DNA of 15,566 bases from assembly GCA_023544605.1 (NCBI GenBank), contig JAMJFQ010000036.1:1-15566 (forward strand). The letters run 5' to 3'. Source of the DNA: ANME-2 cluster archaeon. GTDB lineage: Archaea; Halobacteriota; Methanosarcinia; Methanosarcinales; Methanocomedenaceae. A program made the position numbers and the translations under genes. The notes beneath the pieces are model-generated. The model was not told the DNA's origin. It did no database searches and saw nothing but the letters and a program-made list of their open reading frames with translations. Below, piece after piece: positions 1-6,852 of this stretch (within the stretch, counting starts at the first letter, position 1; the number at the start of each line of letters is the position of its first letter).

Positions 1-33
1 CTTGATTTCATAAAGTTGTGCGTGATATACGGT

Positions 34-76
34 AAAAAAGACGGGAAGTACAGGAAAGCCCCCCCTTCCCTGTACT
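34..76 (-). terminator. Hairpin plus T-run, probable terminator of the symporter gene
   Basis: Bases 47-58 and 65-76 form an inverted repeat of 12 pairs with one mismatch (A55 opposite C68), around a loop of six C. Read on the minus strand, the hairpin begins 29 nt after the symporter stop codon and is followed about 7 nt later by a run of six T (complement of 34-39). The order stop, hairpin, T-run fits termination of the minus-strand symporter transcript. On the plus strand no T-run follows the hairpin. Archaeal termination mainly needs the T-run, so the hairpin may instead protect the mRNA 3' end. Confidence 0.55.
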
Positions 77-105
77 CAAAATACCAGTTACCGACTTTCT
101 ACTCC

Positions 106-2031
106 TCAACTCCGGAATTTAGGGTTCAACAGCATTATGCCCATCTGGTCGAGCACACTGGCCACTTCACCATAAGCAATGAAGAACTCCTTCTTATGAG
201 CCTCTACGGATTCCACCCGCGGCTCAGCTGCCATCCATATCTCATCAGCATTGGTGCCGCGGCTAATTAAAACACATGATAGCATATCCGCATGTGTAAG
301 CCGGTACACTGAATCCGGACCGCTGGTCGTGACCCACGCAGGATACGTGCTTTTCAGTTTCTCAACAGTTTCATTCCAGTCAAGATTTTCAGAAGCCCTG
401 AGATGCAAGTGAAGGTGACTACGCTCACCAGTCACTTTTTCATCGACCAACTCAAGGAAGCCGATATATTCCGGATCCGTTTCATCGACCAGTTTTTCAT
501 CCTTTTGTGCCAGTTTCTCGGCTTCTTCCTTAAAGAACGGGGCCAGGTTCACCTGACTTGAAGGTTTGGTCAGCAGTGATACTCCAAAGAAAGTAACTGC
601 ACTCAGTGACAATCCCACGACCACTCCGTGATTCATGAGAACCGGACTGACCGTCTCAAGATACGGAGGGGCCATTGGCGGTGTATTTACCAGGTCGTAC
701 ACAATAAGTGCTATCTGTGAAACTGCTCCGATTATCATCCCTGCAAAGGCGCCTTCCTTGGTGGCACGTTTCCAGTACAGACCTCCCATAAGCGGGAAAA
801 AGTACGATGCACTGGCGATAAATGTGGCTATATGTATAGCATCAATAATACTGTGTATGAAGAAAGAAGCTACCGTTGCTGAAAATATGATTATGAGCAC
901 GCTTACCCGGTTTACAACCAGCATCTGTTTCATGGTAGCATCAGGTTTGATGAACCTCTGGTAAATATCCCGCGAAAGGCAGGAAGCTCCTGAAGTTGCA
1001 AAGGTATCTGCACATGACATTGCGGCAGCCGCAAGTCCTATTGCACTCAGTGCTATCACAAGGGGTGAAAAGCTTTCAACGATAAATCTCAAAAGCGCTG
1101 GTTCTGCTTCCCCCATTCCCATCGGAAAACCCATCTGGGCAATCTCGGGATATATGCTATTAAGACCAATTGCGATAACTGCACATGCTGCAAATACCAC
1201 CAGTATCAGCATAGAACCAAGCATCATACCCTGTTTTGCAGATCTCTTGTCCCGGGCAGCCCATACTCTCTGCCACGGGTCCTGTTCTGTCATCCAGCCA
1301 GGAATAATTGCGATTATGAATATCAGCACCATAGGAATTCCTATGGAGATGGGGTTCCACCAGGTGGAATCAACATTCCCGAACAGTTCTGACACACTAA
1401 TGGCAGGTACACCAACTGCACCTGATGTGGCAGCACCTACCGCCAAAGCGGCCATTGCTATAGTAAATATGGCCAAAAACGTAAACTGGATAACATCGGT
1501 CCAGACCACTGCCGAGAGTCCACCCAGTGTCACATATACTGATACAGCAAGTGCGACAATGAGCGCTGCATACAGTGGACTTAGACCATAGAATACCTCA
1601 AGTACAAGTGCCAGTCCCTTGATATCTGCTACTGCGAACAATATCATAACGATTGCAATAATTAGTCCCAAAGGAGCCCGCATGGCACTGCTGTATCTCT
1701 GCTCAAGGAGTTCCGGCTGAGTTATTGAAGGCAGGTTCTTAATCCTTCCCACCAGGAGTGCTATGATAAGCAATGCCAGGATATTCGGGGCGACAAAACC
1801 CCATATCGAACCCATTCCAAGGAGCATGTAGAAACCTATGACTGCAAGTATTCCGCCTGCTGTAAGCCATGAAGCTGCTGCTGAAAAACCAATCGCTTTT
1901 GGACCGATCTGTCTTCCCGCAAGCCAGAAATCAGTAACTGACTTCTGTTTTTTCGTAAAATACCATCCTACACTTACAAGCCCTAATAAATAAATTGTAA
2001 GTAAAATTAAAAATATCTGATAGCCATCCAT
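106..2031 (-). CDS. Sodium:solute symporter (SSS family) with soluble C-terminal tail
   Basis: This is a 641-residue polytopic membrane protein of the SSS family (PutP/PanF/SGLT relatives), which imports a small solute with Na+. Residues 1-490 hold a long series of hydrophobic segments. Family signatures are DFWLAGRQIGP (34-44) after the first membrane helix, GGLSAVVWTDVIQ (170-182), and the stretch around MSCADTFATSGAS (338-350), where SSS proteins place Na+-binding Ser/Thr residues. Residues about 490-641 are hydrophilic and form a cytoplasmic tail with an unusual HLHLHL run (539-544). The substrate cannot be told from sequence; proline, pantothenate or a carboxylate are all possible. The ATG at 2029-2031 has a GGTG ribosome site 8 nt upstream (2040-2043). 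The gene is divergent from the methionine synthase and ends in a hairpin and T-run. Confidence 0.9.
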   Translation of the reverse strand: MDGYQIFLILLTIYLLGLVSVGWYFTKKQKSVTDFWLAGRQIGPKAIGFSAAASWLTAGGILAVIGFYMLLGMGSIWGFVAPNILALLIIALLVGRIKNLPSITQPELLEQRYSSAMRAPLGLIIAIVMILFAVADIKGLALVLEVFYGLSPLYAALIVALAVSVYVTLGGLSAVVWTDVIQFTFLAIFTIAMAALAVGAATSGAVGVPAISVSELFGNVDSTWWNPISIGIPMVLIFIIAIIPGWMTEQDPWQRVWAARDKRSAKQGMMLGSMLILVVFAACAVIAIGLNSIYPEIAQMGFPMGMGEAEPALLRFIVESFSPLVIALSAIGLAAAAMSCADTFATSGASCLSRDIYQRFIKPDATMKQMLVVNRVSVLIIIFSATVASFFIHSIIDAIHIATFIASASYFFPLMGGLYWKRATKEGAFAGMIIGAVSQIALIVYDLVNTPPMAPPYLETVSPVLMNHGVVVGLSLSAVTFFGVSLLTKPSSQVNLAPFFKEEAEKLAQKDEKLVDETDPEYIGFLELVDEKVTGERSHLHLHLRASENLDWNETVEKLKSTYPAWVTTSGPDSVYRLTHADMLSCVLISRGTNADEIWMAAEPRVESVEAHKKEFFIAYGEVASVLDQMGIMLLNPKFRS

Positions 2032-2039
2032 ACAATTAA

Positions 2040-2083
2040 CACCACATTTTTTTTATACAAAACACCAAACATATATTTATAAG
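2040..2083 (-). promoter_or_regulatory. Candidate TATA box and ribosome site of the symporter gene
   Basis: On the minus strand an ACTTATAAATATAT-like TATA element covers 2071-2084. Transcription would start roughly 25 nt downstream, near 2050, giving a leader of about 20 nt that contains GGTG (2043-2040), 8 nt before the start codon. A second AT-rich element (TATAAAAA, 2057-2050) is too close to the start codon for a normal spacing. This is motif and spacing evidence only. Confidence 0.4.
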
Positions 2084-2175
2084 TACTTAAAAAGCGAATT
2101 TGTGTTCAAGTAAAGTTCACATGTTTTAAATCAATGGATCTTGACATTTAGTACAAAAGGTATTATTATTATTGT

Positions 2176-3234
2176 ATGGCATTAGTATTGATTCACATGT
2201 ACCCTGATATTATCTTTGACGACATTGGCAGTTTTCCCCTTCCCCCCGATATATCAAAGGATTGGATAGCACAAGCTGTTGCATCCAGGCAAGAAGACGA
2301 GAAACTGTTCCAGATAATTGCCCTCTCAATGCAGCAAAAGATAGATGCAGGTGTAAAAGTCCCCACGTATCCCCAGTTCCAGGATATGAACAAACAATTC
2401 CTGGACATCATAGATGATCCAGACTGCACAGATGAACCCCTGCTGGTCAGGGAATCAGAAGCAAACATCCTGGAGATGGAAGCTCTAACCTCCCTGGCAG
2501 GTGAGTACATGGCCCAGCATGGTGAAGCCCTGAAGCTACGGGTTTGTTTCACAGGGCCCCTGGAACTTTACCAACATGAGTTCGGCGGGACCTCATACTC
2601 AGATGTGCTGCTGACCATCGCAAAAAGCATTGACAGGTTTATTAAAAAAGCCATTGACTTTTCCAGTGGCCTTGAAGTGGCTACGGTATCCATTGATGAA
2701 CCCAGTATTGGGATAAATCCCCAGATCATGCACGGTGATGAAGATATTATAAAGGCCCTCACTCTAGCAGGCCAGACAGCTCATAGTCACGGCATTGACA
2801 CAGAGATACATCTGCATTCACCTCTGAACTACAAATTGATATGTGAAGTTCCATCAATAAACGTTATCGGTGTAGAATCCGCAGCCAATCCATCATATCT
2901 GAACCTCATTGATAATTCAGACCTTACAGCATCCGACACGTTCCTGAGGGTGGGTATAGCCCGCACAGATATATTTGGTCTGACCGCAACCCTGAATGAA
3001 AAGTACAATACCAATGTCTGGAAGGAACCTGAAAGGCTTACTGAAGTGGTCACCCAGATGGAAACACCACAGGTCATCGCCGGCAGGCTTTCAAATATTT
3101 ATGGGACATTCGGCGACAGCATCAAATATGCAGGACCCGACTGCGGCCTGGGTTCATGGCCCTCACAGGATATGGCACAACAGCTCCTCAAAAACACGGC
3201 TCAGGGCCTGGAGATGTTTTACCAGGAATTCTAA
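2176..3234 (+). CDS. Core methionine synthase (MetE C-terminal domain type, folate-independent)
   Basis: This 352-residue protein matches only the catalytic zinc barrel of cobalamin-independent methionine synthase and lacks the N-terminal folate-binding half (bacterial MetE is about 750 residues). Such core enzymes in archaea methylate homocysteine to methionine and accept the methyl group from methylcobalamin in vitro, probably from a corrinoid protein in vivo. Visible motifs are DDIGSFPLP (15-23), the acidic strand VSIDEPS (171-177), and the putative zinc ligands H212, E234 (VIGVESAAN) and C323 (PDCGLGSWP). The usual HxC motif reads H-L-H here, so one cysteine ligand seems to be replaced by H214. 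No ribosome site precedes ATG 2176. ATG 2197 (start MYPDII) is an equally plausible start, lying closer to the conserved DDIGS motif. It could act on another thiol, but homocysteine is the best guess. Confidence 0.82.
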   Translation: MALVLIHMYPDIIFDDIGSFPLPPDISKDWIAQAVASRQEDEKLFQIIALSMQQKIDAGVKVPTYPQFQDMNKQFLDIIDDPDCTDEPLLVRESEANILEMEALTSLAGEYMAQHGEALKLRVCFTGPLELYQHEFGGTSYSDVLLTIAKSIDRFIKKAIDFSSGLEVATVSIDEPSIGINPQIMHGDEDIIKALTLAGQTAHSHGIDTEIHLHSPLNYKLICEVPSINVIGVESAANPSYLNLIDNSDLTASDTFLRVGIARTDIFGLTATLNEKYNTNVWKEPERLTEVVTQMETPQVIAGRLSNIYGTFGDSIKYAGPDCGLGSWPSQDMAQQLLKNTAQGLEMFYQEF

Positions 3235-3250
3235 CCTTGTGGTCAAGTAA

Positions 3251-3262
3251 ACCTTTTTAAGA
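3251..3262 (+). promoter_or_regulatory. TATA box of a leaderless promoter before the DUF151 gene
   Basis: The AT-rich element ACCTTTTTAAGA is centred about 27 nt before the ATG at 3284, the distance expected when transcription starts at or next to the start codon. There is no ribosome site in the 20 nt before the ATG, which agrees with a leaderless mRNA. The T-run in the same stretch could also help end the methionine synthase transcript. Confidence 0.5.
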
Positions 3263-3283
3263 TGCACCTACCAATAATATACC

Positions 3284-3742
3284 ATGGAACATTTCATTCC
3301 AGTGGATGTAATGGGCGTTTATATGACCAGTACACCCCATGGTCTGACCCCGGTGGTCATAATTCACAATGAAGGGGGAGAGATCATGCCCATCTATGTG
3401 GGAATGTCAGAAGGAGTATCCATAAACTCGGCCGCCAACAACGAGGTCACACCCAGGCCCATGACACACGACCTTATGACCGCTATTATTGAGCAACTGG
3501 GTGCCAGTATTTCCTGTGTGTACATTGATGAGATCAAGGACGGCATTTATTATGCCAGGCTCAGTCTGAGCTACAACGGCTCTACCATTGAAATAGATGC
3601 CAGACCCAGTGACTGTATCTCCCTGGCAGTGCGCACGGGTGCACCTATGAGGGTGCACATGTCCGTATTCCAATCTTCGACGATAAATGAAGACGAGTTG
3701 GAAGGTATGATGACCCTGGACTCGTTTGTAAATAGAGGCTGA
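3284..3742 (+). CDS. Bifunctional nuclease family protein (DUF151/BFN domain)
   Basis: This 152-residue protein is almost wholly a single DUF151 (bifunctional nuclease, BFN) domain. Its signatures are TPRPMTHDL (56-64), YYARL (89-93) and EIDARPSDCISLAVR (103-117), which match the conserved TPRPLTHDL and DARPSDAIALAVR patterns of the family. Members in plants and bacteria have been reported to have RNase and DNase activity; the archaeal function is not established. There is no signal peptide or membrane segment. The gene has its own leaderless-type promoter, and its stop lies 65 nt before xseA, so it may or may not be co-transcribed with the exonuclease VII genes. The family call is strong; the enzymatic role is an inference. 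Confidence 0.85.
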   Translation: MEHFIPVDVMGVYMTSTPHGLTPVVIIHNEGGEIMPIYVGMSEGVSINSAANNEVTPRPMTHDLMTAIIEQLGASISCVYIDEIKDGIYYARLSLSYNGSTIEIDARPSDCISLAVRTGAPMRVHMSVFQSSTINEDELEGMMTLDSFVNRG

Positions 3743-3807
3743 TGATGCAGTGATTACTTTCACCCTTCTATCAAAAGTCTCATACGGTATCATGCCAATT
3801 ACAGTAC

Positions 3808-5037
3808 GTGAATCTGCTTGATGTTCAGTCTGGCCCTGAGAAAACCGACATATATTCAGTTGGCGAACTGAACCATTATGTCCACGATGTGCTCAGCACC
3901 GACCCACTCCTTCGCAGGATATGGGTGCGGGGCGAGATATCCAACCTTACCAACCATGGGTCCGGACATAAATACTTCACCCTCAAAGATACCCACTCAC
4001 AGCTCAACTGCGTGATGTTCAGGAATTATTGTCGCAGCCTGACCTTTGAGCCCGAAGCTGGAATGAACGTGCTGGCCCAGGGTGACATCGACGTGTACGA
4101 GGTCAGGGGGAACTACCAGCTTGTTGTCACGGCCCTCAGGCCCGATGGGATGGGCGAATTGCATATCGCACTGGAGAAATTAAAGAAAAAACTTTCGGCC
4201 CAGGGACTGTTCGATGTCGGCCATAAGATGCCACTGCCCCCGTTTCCCAGGCGCGTGGGCGTAGCCACATCACCCACGGGGGCCGTGCTGCATGATATTA
4301 TCAACGTGACCAGACGGAGATTCCCGGTAGATATCTTGCTATCCCCCACCGTGGTCCAGGGTGAGAATGCCATGGAGAGTATCGTACGTTCGATTAAGCG
4401 ATTGAATGATAGGGACGTCGACGTGATCATACTTGCCAGGGGTGGGGGTTCCCTGGAAGACCTGTGGCCTTTCAACAGCGAGCAGGTTGCCCGGGCCATC
4501 TATGATTCACAAATACCCGTGGTTTCTGCAGTGGGACATGAGACCGATTTCACTGTGGCCGACCTGACAGCGGACATCAGGGCACCAACACCTTCAGCCG
4601 CCGCTGAACTGGTAGTACCAGACCGGGAAGAGGTAAAGACAAGGATAGAGATGGTACGGTCGCATCTCGTAATATCTATCACAGACCGGTTCAAACATCA
4701 CATCAACCATCTTGAGCATCTCGAAAATAGCATAGATGCGCGGCGCCTGATTGGCACATTGAATCAGCATTTCCAGCGGGTGGATGAACTTGGAGAACGC
4801 CTTAATCTCACTATGGACCGGGAACTTGGATTACATCAGAAACACCTGGAATCGTATGTGAGCAAGCTTAATGCTGTAAGTCCTTTGAATACATTAAAGC
4901 GGGGGTACAGCATCGTACTGCATGAGGACAGGGTGGTCAGGAGTATCAATGATGTCAAAAAAGGAGATGCACTGGAGATACGGGTCATTGATGGCAGGAT
5001 AAACTGCAAAGTAACCGAAAAGGAGGAGAATATTTGA
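3808..5037 (+). CDS. xseA: Exodeoxyribonuclease VII large subunit
   Basis: This is the large, catalytic subunit of exonuclease VII, which degrades single-stranded DNA from both ends to short oligonucleotides together with several copies of XseB. Residues about 15-112 form the N-terminal OB-fold (YSVGELNHYVHDVL, then WVRGEISNL and HKYFTLKD). The catalytic domain shows RVGVATSPTGAVLHDI (149-164), IILARGGGSLEDLWPFN (207-223) and AVGHETDFTVADL (241-253). The C-terminal SPLNTLKRGYSIV (358-370) is also typical. At 409 residues it is somewhat shorter than the E. coli protein (456), mostly through a shorter helical region at about 275-355. The GTG at 3808 is the only in-frame start codon after the upstream stop at 3751-3753. 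It has no clear ribosome site or TATA box, so its expression signal is not evident. It overlaps xseB by 4 nt. Confidence 0.95.
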   Translation: MNLLDVQSGPEKTDIYSVGELNHYVHDVLSTDPLLRRIWVRGEISNLTNHGSGHKYFTLKDTHSQLNCVMFRNYCRSLTFEPEAGMNVLAQGDIDVYEVRGNYQLVVTALRPDGMGELHIALEKLKKKLSAQGLFDVGHKMPLPPFPRRVGVATSPTGAVLHDIINVTRRRFPVDILLSPTVVQGENAMESIVRSIKRLNDRDVDVIILARGGGSLEDLWPFNSEQVARAIYDSQIPVVSAVGHETDFTVADLTADIRAPTPSAAAELVVPDREEVKTRIEMVRSHLVISITDRFKHHINHLEHLENSIDARRLIGTLNQHFQRVDELGERLNLTMDRELGLHQKHLESYVSKLNAVSPLNTLKRGYSIVLHEDRVVRSINDVKKGDALEIRVIDGRINCKVTEKEENI

Positions 5038-5255
5038 ACGAAAATAAAGATGAGATCACGTTTGAAGATGCACTGGCAGAACTGGAAGATATCAGTAGGA
5101 AGATAGAGGAAGGTGACCTTCCCCTTGATAAGAACCTTGAACTTTTTGAGCGGGGTATAGCCCTCACCCGGCTTTGCTCATCAAAACTGGAAAGTGCCAG
5201 ACAGAAGATAGAAAAACTGGTTGATGAGAATACCATTGAAGAGATGGATATATAA
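5034..5255 (+). CDS. xseB: Exodeoxyribonuclease VII small subunit
   Basis: This 73-residue helical protein is the small subunit of exonuclease VII, several copies of which bind the helical part of XseA. The family pattern is clear: FEDALAELEDISRKIEEGDL (10-29), PLDKNLELFERGIAL (30-44) and a final helix with QKIEKL (57-62). It starts with TTG inside the TTGA overlap with the xseA stop. A strong AGGAGG ribosome site (5021-5026) sits 7 nt upstream, within xseA, so translation is probably coupled. The length is normal for the family. It is a complete bacterial-type pair with xseA in an archaeal setting. Confidence 0.93.
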   Translation: MNENKDEITFEDALAELEDISRKIEEGDLPLDKNLELFERGIALTRLCSSKLESARQKIEKLVDENTIEEMDI

Positions 5256-5290
5256 TAGCTTATTGCATCTTGATTTTACAGTAAGAATAA

Positions 5291-6466
5291 CTACTTCGTA
5301 GAGACTATCTTTATCACATCTCCATCTTCAACTTCATGCTTTTCACCAAGACGCATCTTGGTTTTTGCATCTACAGCATAGAGGAATCCATCTCCTATGT
5401 CTGTATGTACCATATATGCCAGGTCATGAGCTGTGGACCCGCATTTCATAAGGTATGCATCAGGCAGCATCCTGCCATTCTTATCCGTGTATTTGTTCTC
5501 ATCTTCCACCGGATAAGCAACTACCTGGTCAAGCAGTTTCAGCACTGCAGTGTTGATACATTCCTGGATGCCCGTGCTGCCATTTTTATCCAGAAGCATC
5601 TTTATCTTATTCAGTCCGGCCTTCTGTGCATCAGTGAGTTCCCCATTGATCATGAACTCTTTATCACCGGGCCGGTATGTTATGGCACCGCTCTTGGCAG
5701 CCATGCGCAATGCAAGTTCGGCAGCCGCAGATGTGGGTACTACTATCCTGTCGGCAGACATAAGACGCTTCAGCAGTTCGGGTGGAGCTACGTCTATCTT
5801 GTTAGCTGCGATCATTAAGGGCTTGCTCTCAAGTCTCAGGGCATCTGAGAGCGCTATCATCTCATCGTCGGTCCATGTTGCAGGATTGTCGGACATGGGT
5901 GTTTTGGCCAGTGCAACCCTGGCATGATACACGCTGATACCTGCACCCTGCAACTGGTCAGATAGTACCTGCTCAAGTTTGAGATTTTCTGCCTGTATCC
6001 TGCGGGACAGACGGTCCCAGTTGCGCTTCAGGATACCGAACATCCACATGGTGATCTCATGTTCCAGAAACTCGATGTCCTCCAGGGGGTCATGCTGGCC
6101 TATGCCCACCAGGTTTCCTTCGATATCAGTCCCACCCGAGACATCTATCACGTGTATTATGGCATTGGCCTGTCTCAGGTTATCAAGAAAAGCATTACCC
6201 AGCCCCCTGCCCTTATGGGCATCAGGCACCAGGCCGGCCACATCGATAACTTCCACCGGTACATACCTGACACCATCCTGGCACTGCCCGCAGGGTTTAC
6301 CCAGTTCAATACATGGGCACTGTGTCCTGACATAGGTGATACCTTGGTTGGCATCAATAGTAGTAAAAGGATGATTGGCAATCTCTACATTGGCAAGAGT
6401 TGCAGCCTTGAAAAAGGTGCTTTTACCTGAATTGGGTTTTCCTGCCAGTCCTATGGAAATCGACAT
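5291..6466 (-). CDS. Redox-regulated/Obg-family nucleotide hydrolase, archaeal YchF type
   Basis: This 391-residue P-loop protein belongs to the Obg/YchF branch of translation-factor GTPases. G1 is GKPNSGKST (9-17), G3 is DVAG (75-78) and G4 is NKID (222-225). A C-terminal TGS domain covers about 320-391 and contains LMKCGSTAHDLAYMVHTDIG (339-358). Between the switch I region and G3 there is a cysteine group, C50, C52, C59 and C62, typical of the archaeal form and possibly metal binding. Bacterial YchF prefers ATP and associates with ribosomes; whether the archaeal protein uses ATP or GTP is unknown. It is convergent with xseB and has a leaderless-type promoter. The cellular role, probably translation or stress control, is inferred from the family. 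Confidence 0.92.
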   Translation of the reverse strand: MSISIGLAGKPNSGKSTFFKAATLANVEIANHPFTTIDANQGITYVRTQCPCIELGKPCGQCQDGVRYVPVEVIDVAGLVPDAHKGRGLGNAFLDNLRQANAIIHVIDVSGGTDIEGNLVGIGQHDPLEDIEFLEHEITMWMFGILKRNWDRLSRRIQAENLKLEQVLSDQLQGAGISVYHARVALAKTPMSDNPATWTDDEMIALSDALRLESKPLMIAANKIDVAPPELLKRLMSADRIVVPTSAAAELALRMAAKSGAITYRPGDKEFMINGELTDAQKAGLNKIKMLLDKNGSTGIQECINTAVLKLLDQVVAYPVEDENKYTDKNGRMLPDAYLMKCGSTAHDLAYMVHTDIGDGFLYAVDAKTKMRLGEKHEVEDGDVIKIVSTK

Positions 6467-6490
6467 TGCTTCTATCTTGAACCTTGCTTG

Positions 6491-6499
6491 ATTTTATAG
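6491..6499 (-). promoter_or_regulatory. TATA box of a leaderless promoter before the ychF gene
   Basis: On the minus strand the sequence CTATAAAAT is centred 29 nt before the ATG at 6466. That spacing puts the transcription start at or within a few bases of the start codon. No ribosome site occurs between them, so the mRNA is probably leaderless. Confidence 0.55.
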
Positions 6500-6711
6500 T
6501 TTTGGTATAGTCATTTCCAGCACCTATGGAATAAAACAAAAATATAATTATGATGTTACTATAATATAATTGCTATATATCTATATATGAGAATAAATAA
6601 CATAAGCCCGGTAATAAATATGACTCCAAAAATGCCTCATATTAAGGATCATTTAATGAAGTGCGGATATAACAGATTTTTAATGATAGCTATGGTGAAT
6701 CAAAATTGTCT

Positions 6712-6727
6712 GGATTAGCAATAATCC
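6712..6727 (+). other. Small hairpin with GNRA-type tetraloop
   Basis: GGATTA (6712-6717) and TAATCC (6722-6727) are perfect inverted complements around the loop GCAA, which in RNA would be a stable GNRA tetraloop. The element lies about 70 nt upstream of the candidate Hdr operon TATA box. It could be an operator palindrome or part of an upstream RNA, or a chance 6-bp match in AT-rich DNA. The structure is seen; any function is speculative. Confidence 0.3.
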
Positions 6728-6783
6728 TAAAATTGTATTTCCGTAAAACACTATGCTTAGCACTAATGTGTCATTATTTGAAG

Positions 6784-6795
6784 CATATATTAAAA
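6784..6795 (+). promoter_or_regulatory. Candidate TATA box of the Hdr operon
   Basis: CATATATTAAAA is the best TATA-like element before the first Hdr gene. Transcription would start near 6815, leaving a leader of about 38 nt before the TTG at 6853, which contains the ribosome site AGGTGA (6839-6844). Other AT-rich candidates (6803-6810 and 6813-6823) would give shorter leaders. Confidence 0.4.
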
Positions 6796-6852
6796 ACGAA
6801 ATGTTTAAGGAGCATAATTAAAGTCCAATCTAACAGGTAGGTGAGTGTAACG

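Larger units (their letters stand above)
6467..6840. other. AT-rich intergenic region with divergent promoters
   Basis: These 374 bases between ychF and the Hdr operon hold no convincing gene. Near the left edge is the ychF TATA box; near the right edge is a candidate Hdr operon TATA box. The middle is strongly AT-rich with alternating TA tracts (about 6560-6590) and a perfect 6-bp hairpin at 6712-6727. A six-codon ATG reading frame at 6801-6821 ends in TAA and is probably chance. No tRNA, long repeat or insertion-sequence end is visible. Confidence 0.7.

Noticed and set aside
16..270. 84-residue plus-strand reading frame at the window start
   Set aside because: It overlaps the end of the symporter gene on the opposite strand and the terminator hairpin, and its translation has no recognisable family or compositional signal.
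5336..5818. 160-residue plus-strand reading frame opposite ychF
   Set aside because: ychF is complete with G1, G3, G4 and TGS motifs on the minus strand, and the plus frame has no domain.
6560..6592. Alternating TA tract considered as a replication origin element or repeat array
   Set aside because: There are no repeated units of defined length, no origin-recognition-box-like repeats and no cdc6/orc gene nearby; it fits simple AT-rich promoter DNA.
6801..6821. Six-codon upstream reading frame before the Hdr operon
   Set aside because: It lies upstream of or across the predicted transcription start and has no ribosome site; chance occurrence is likely.
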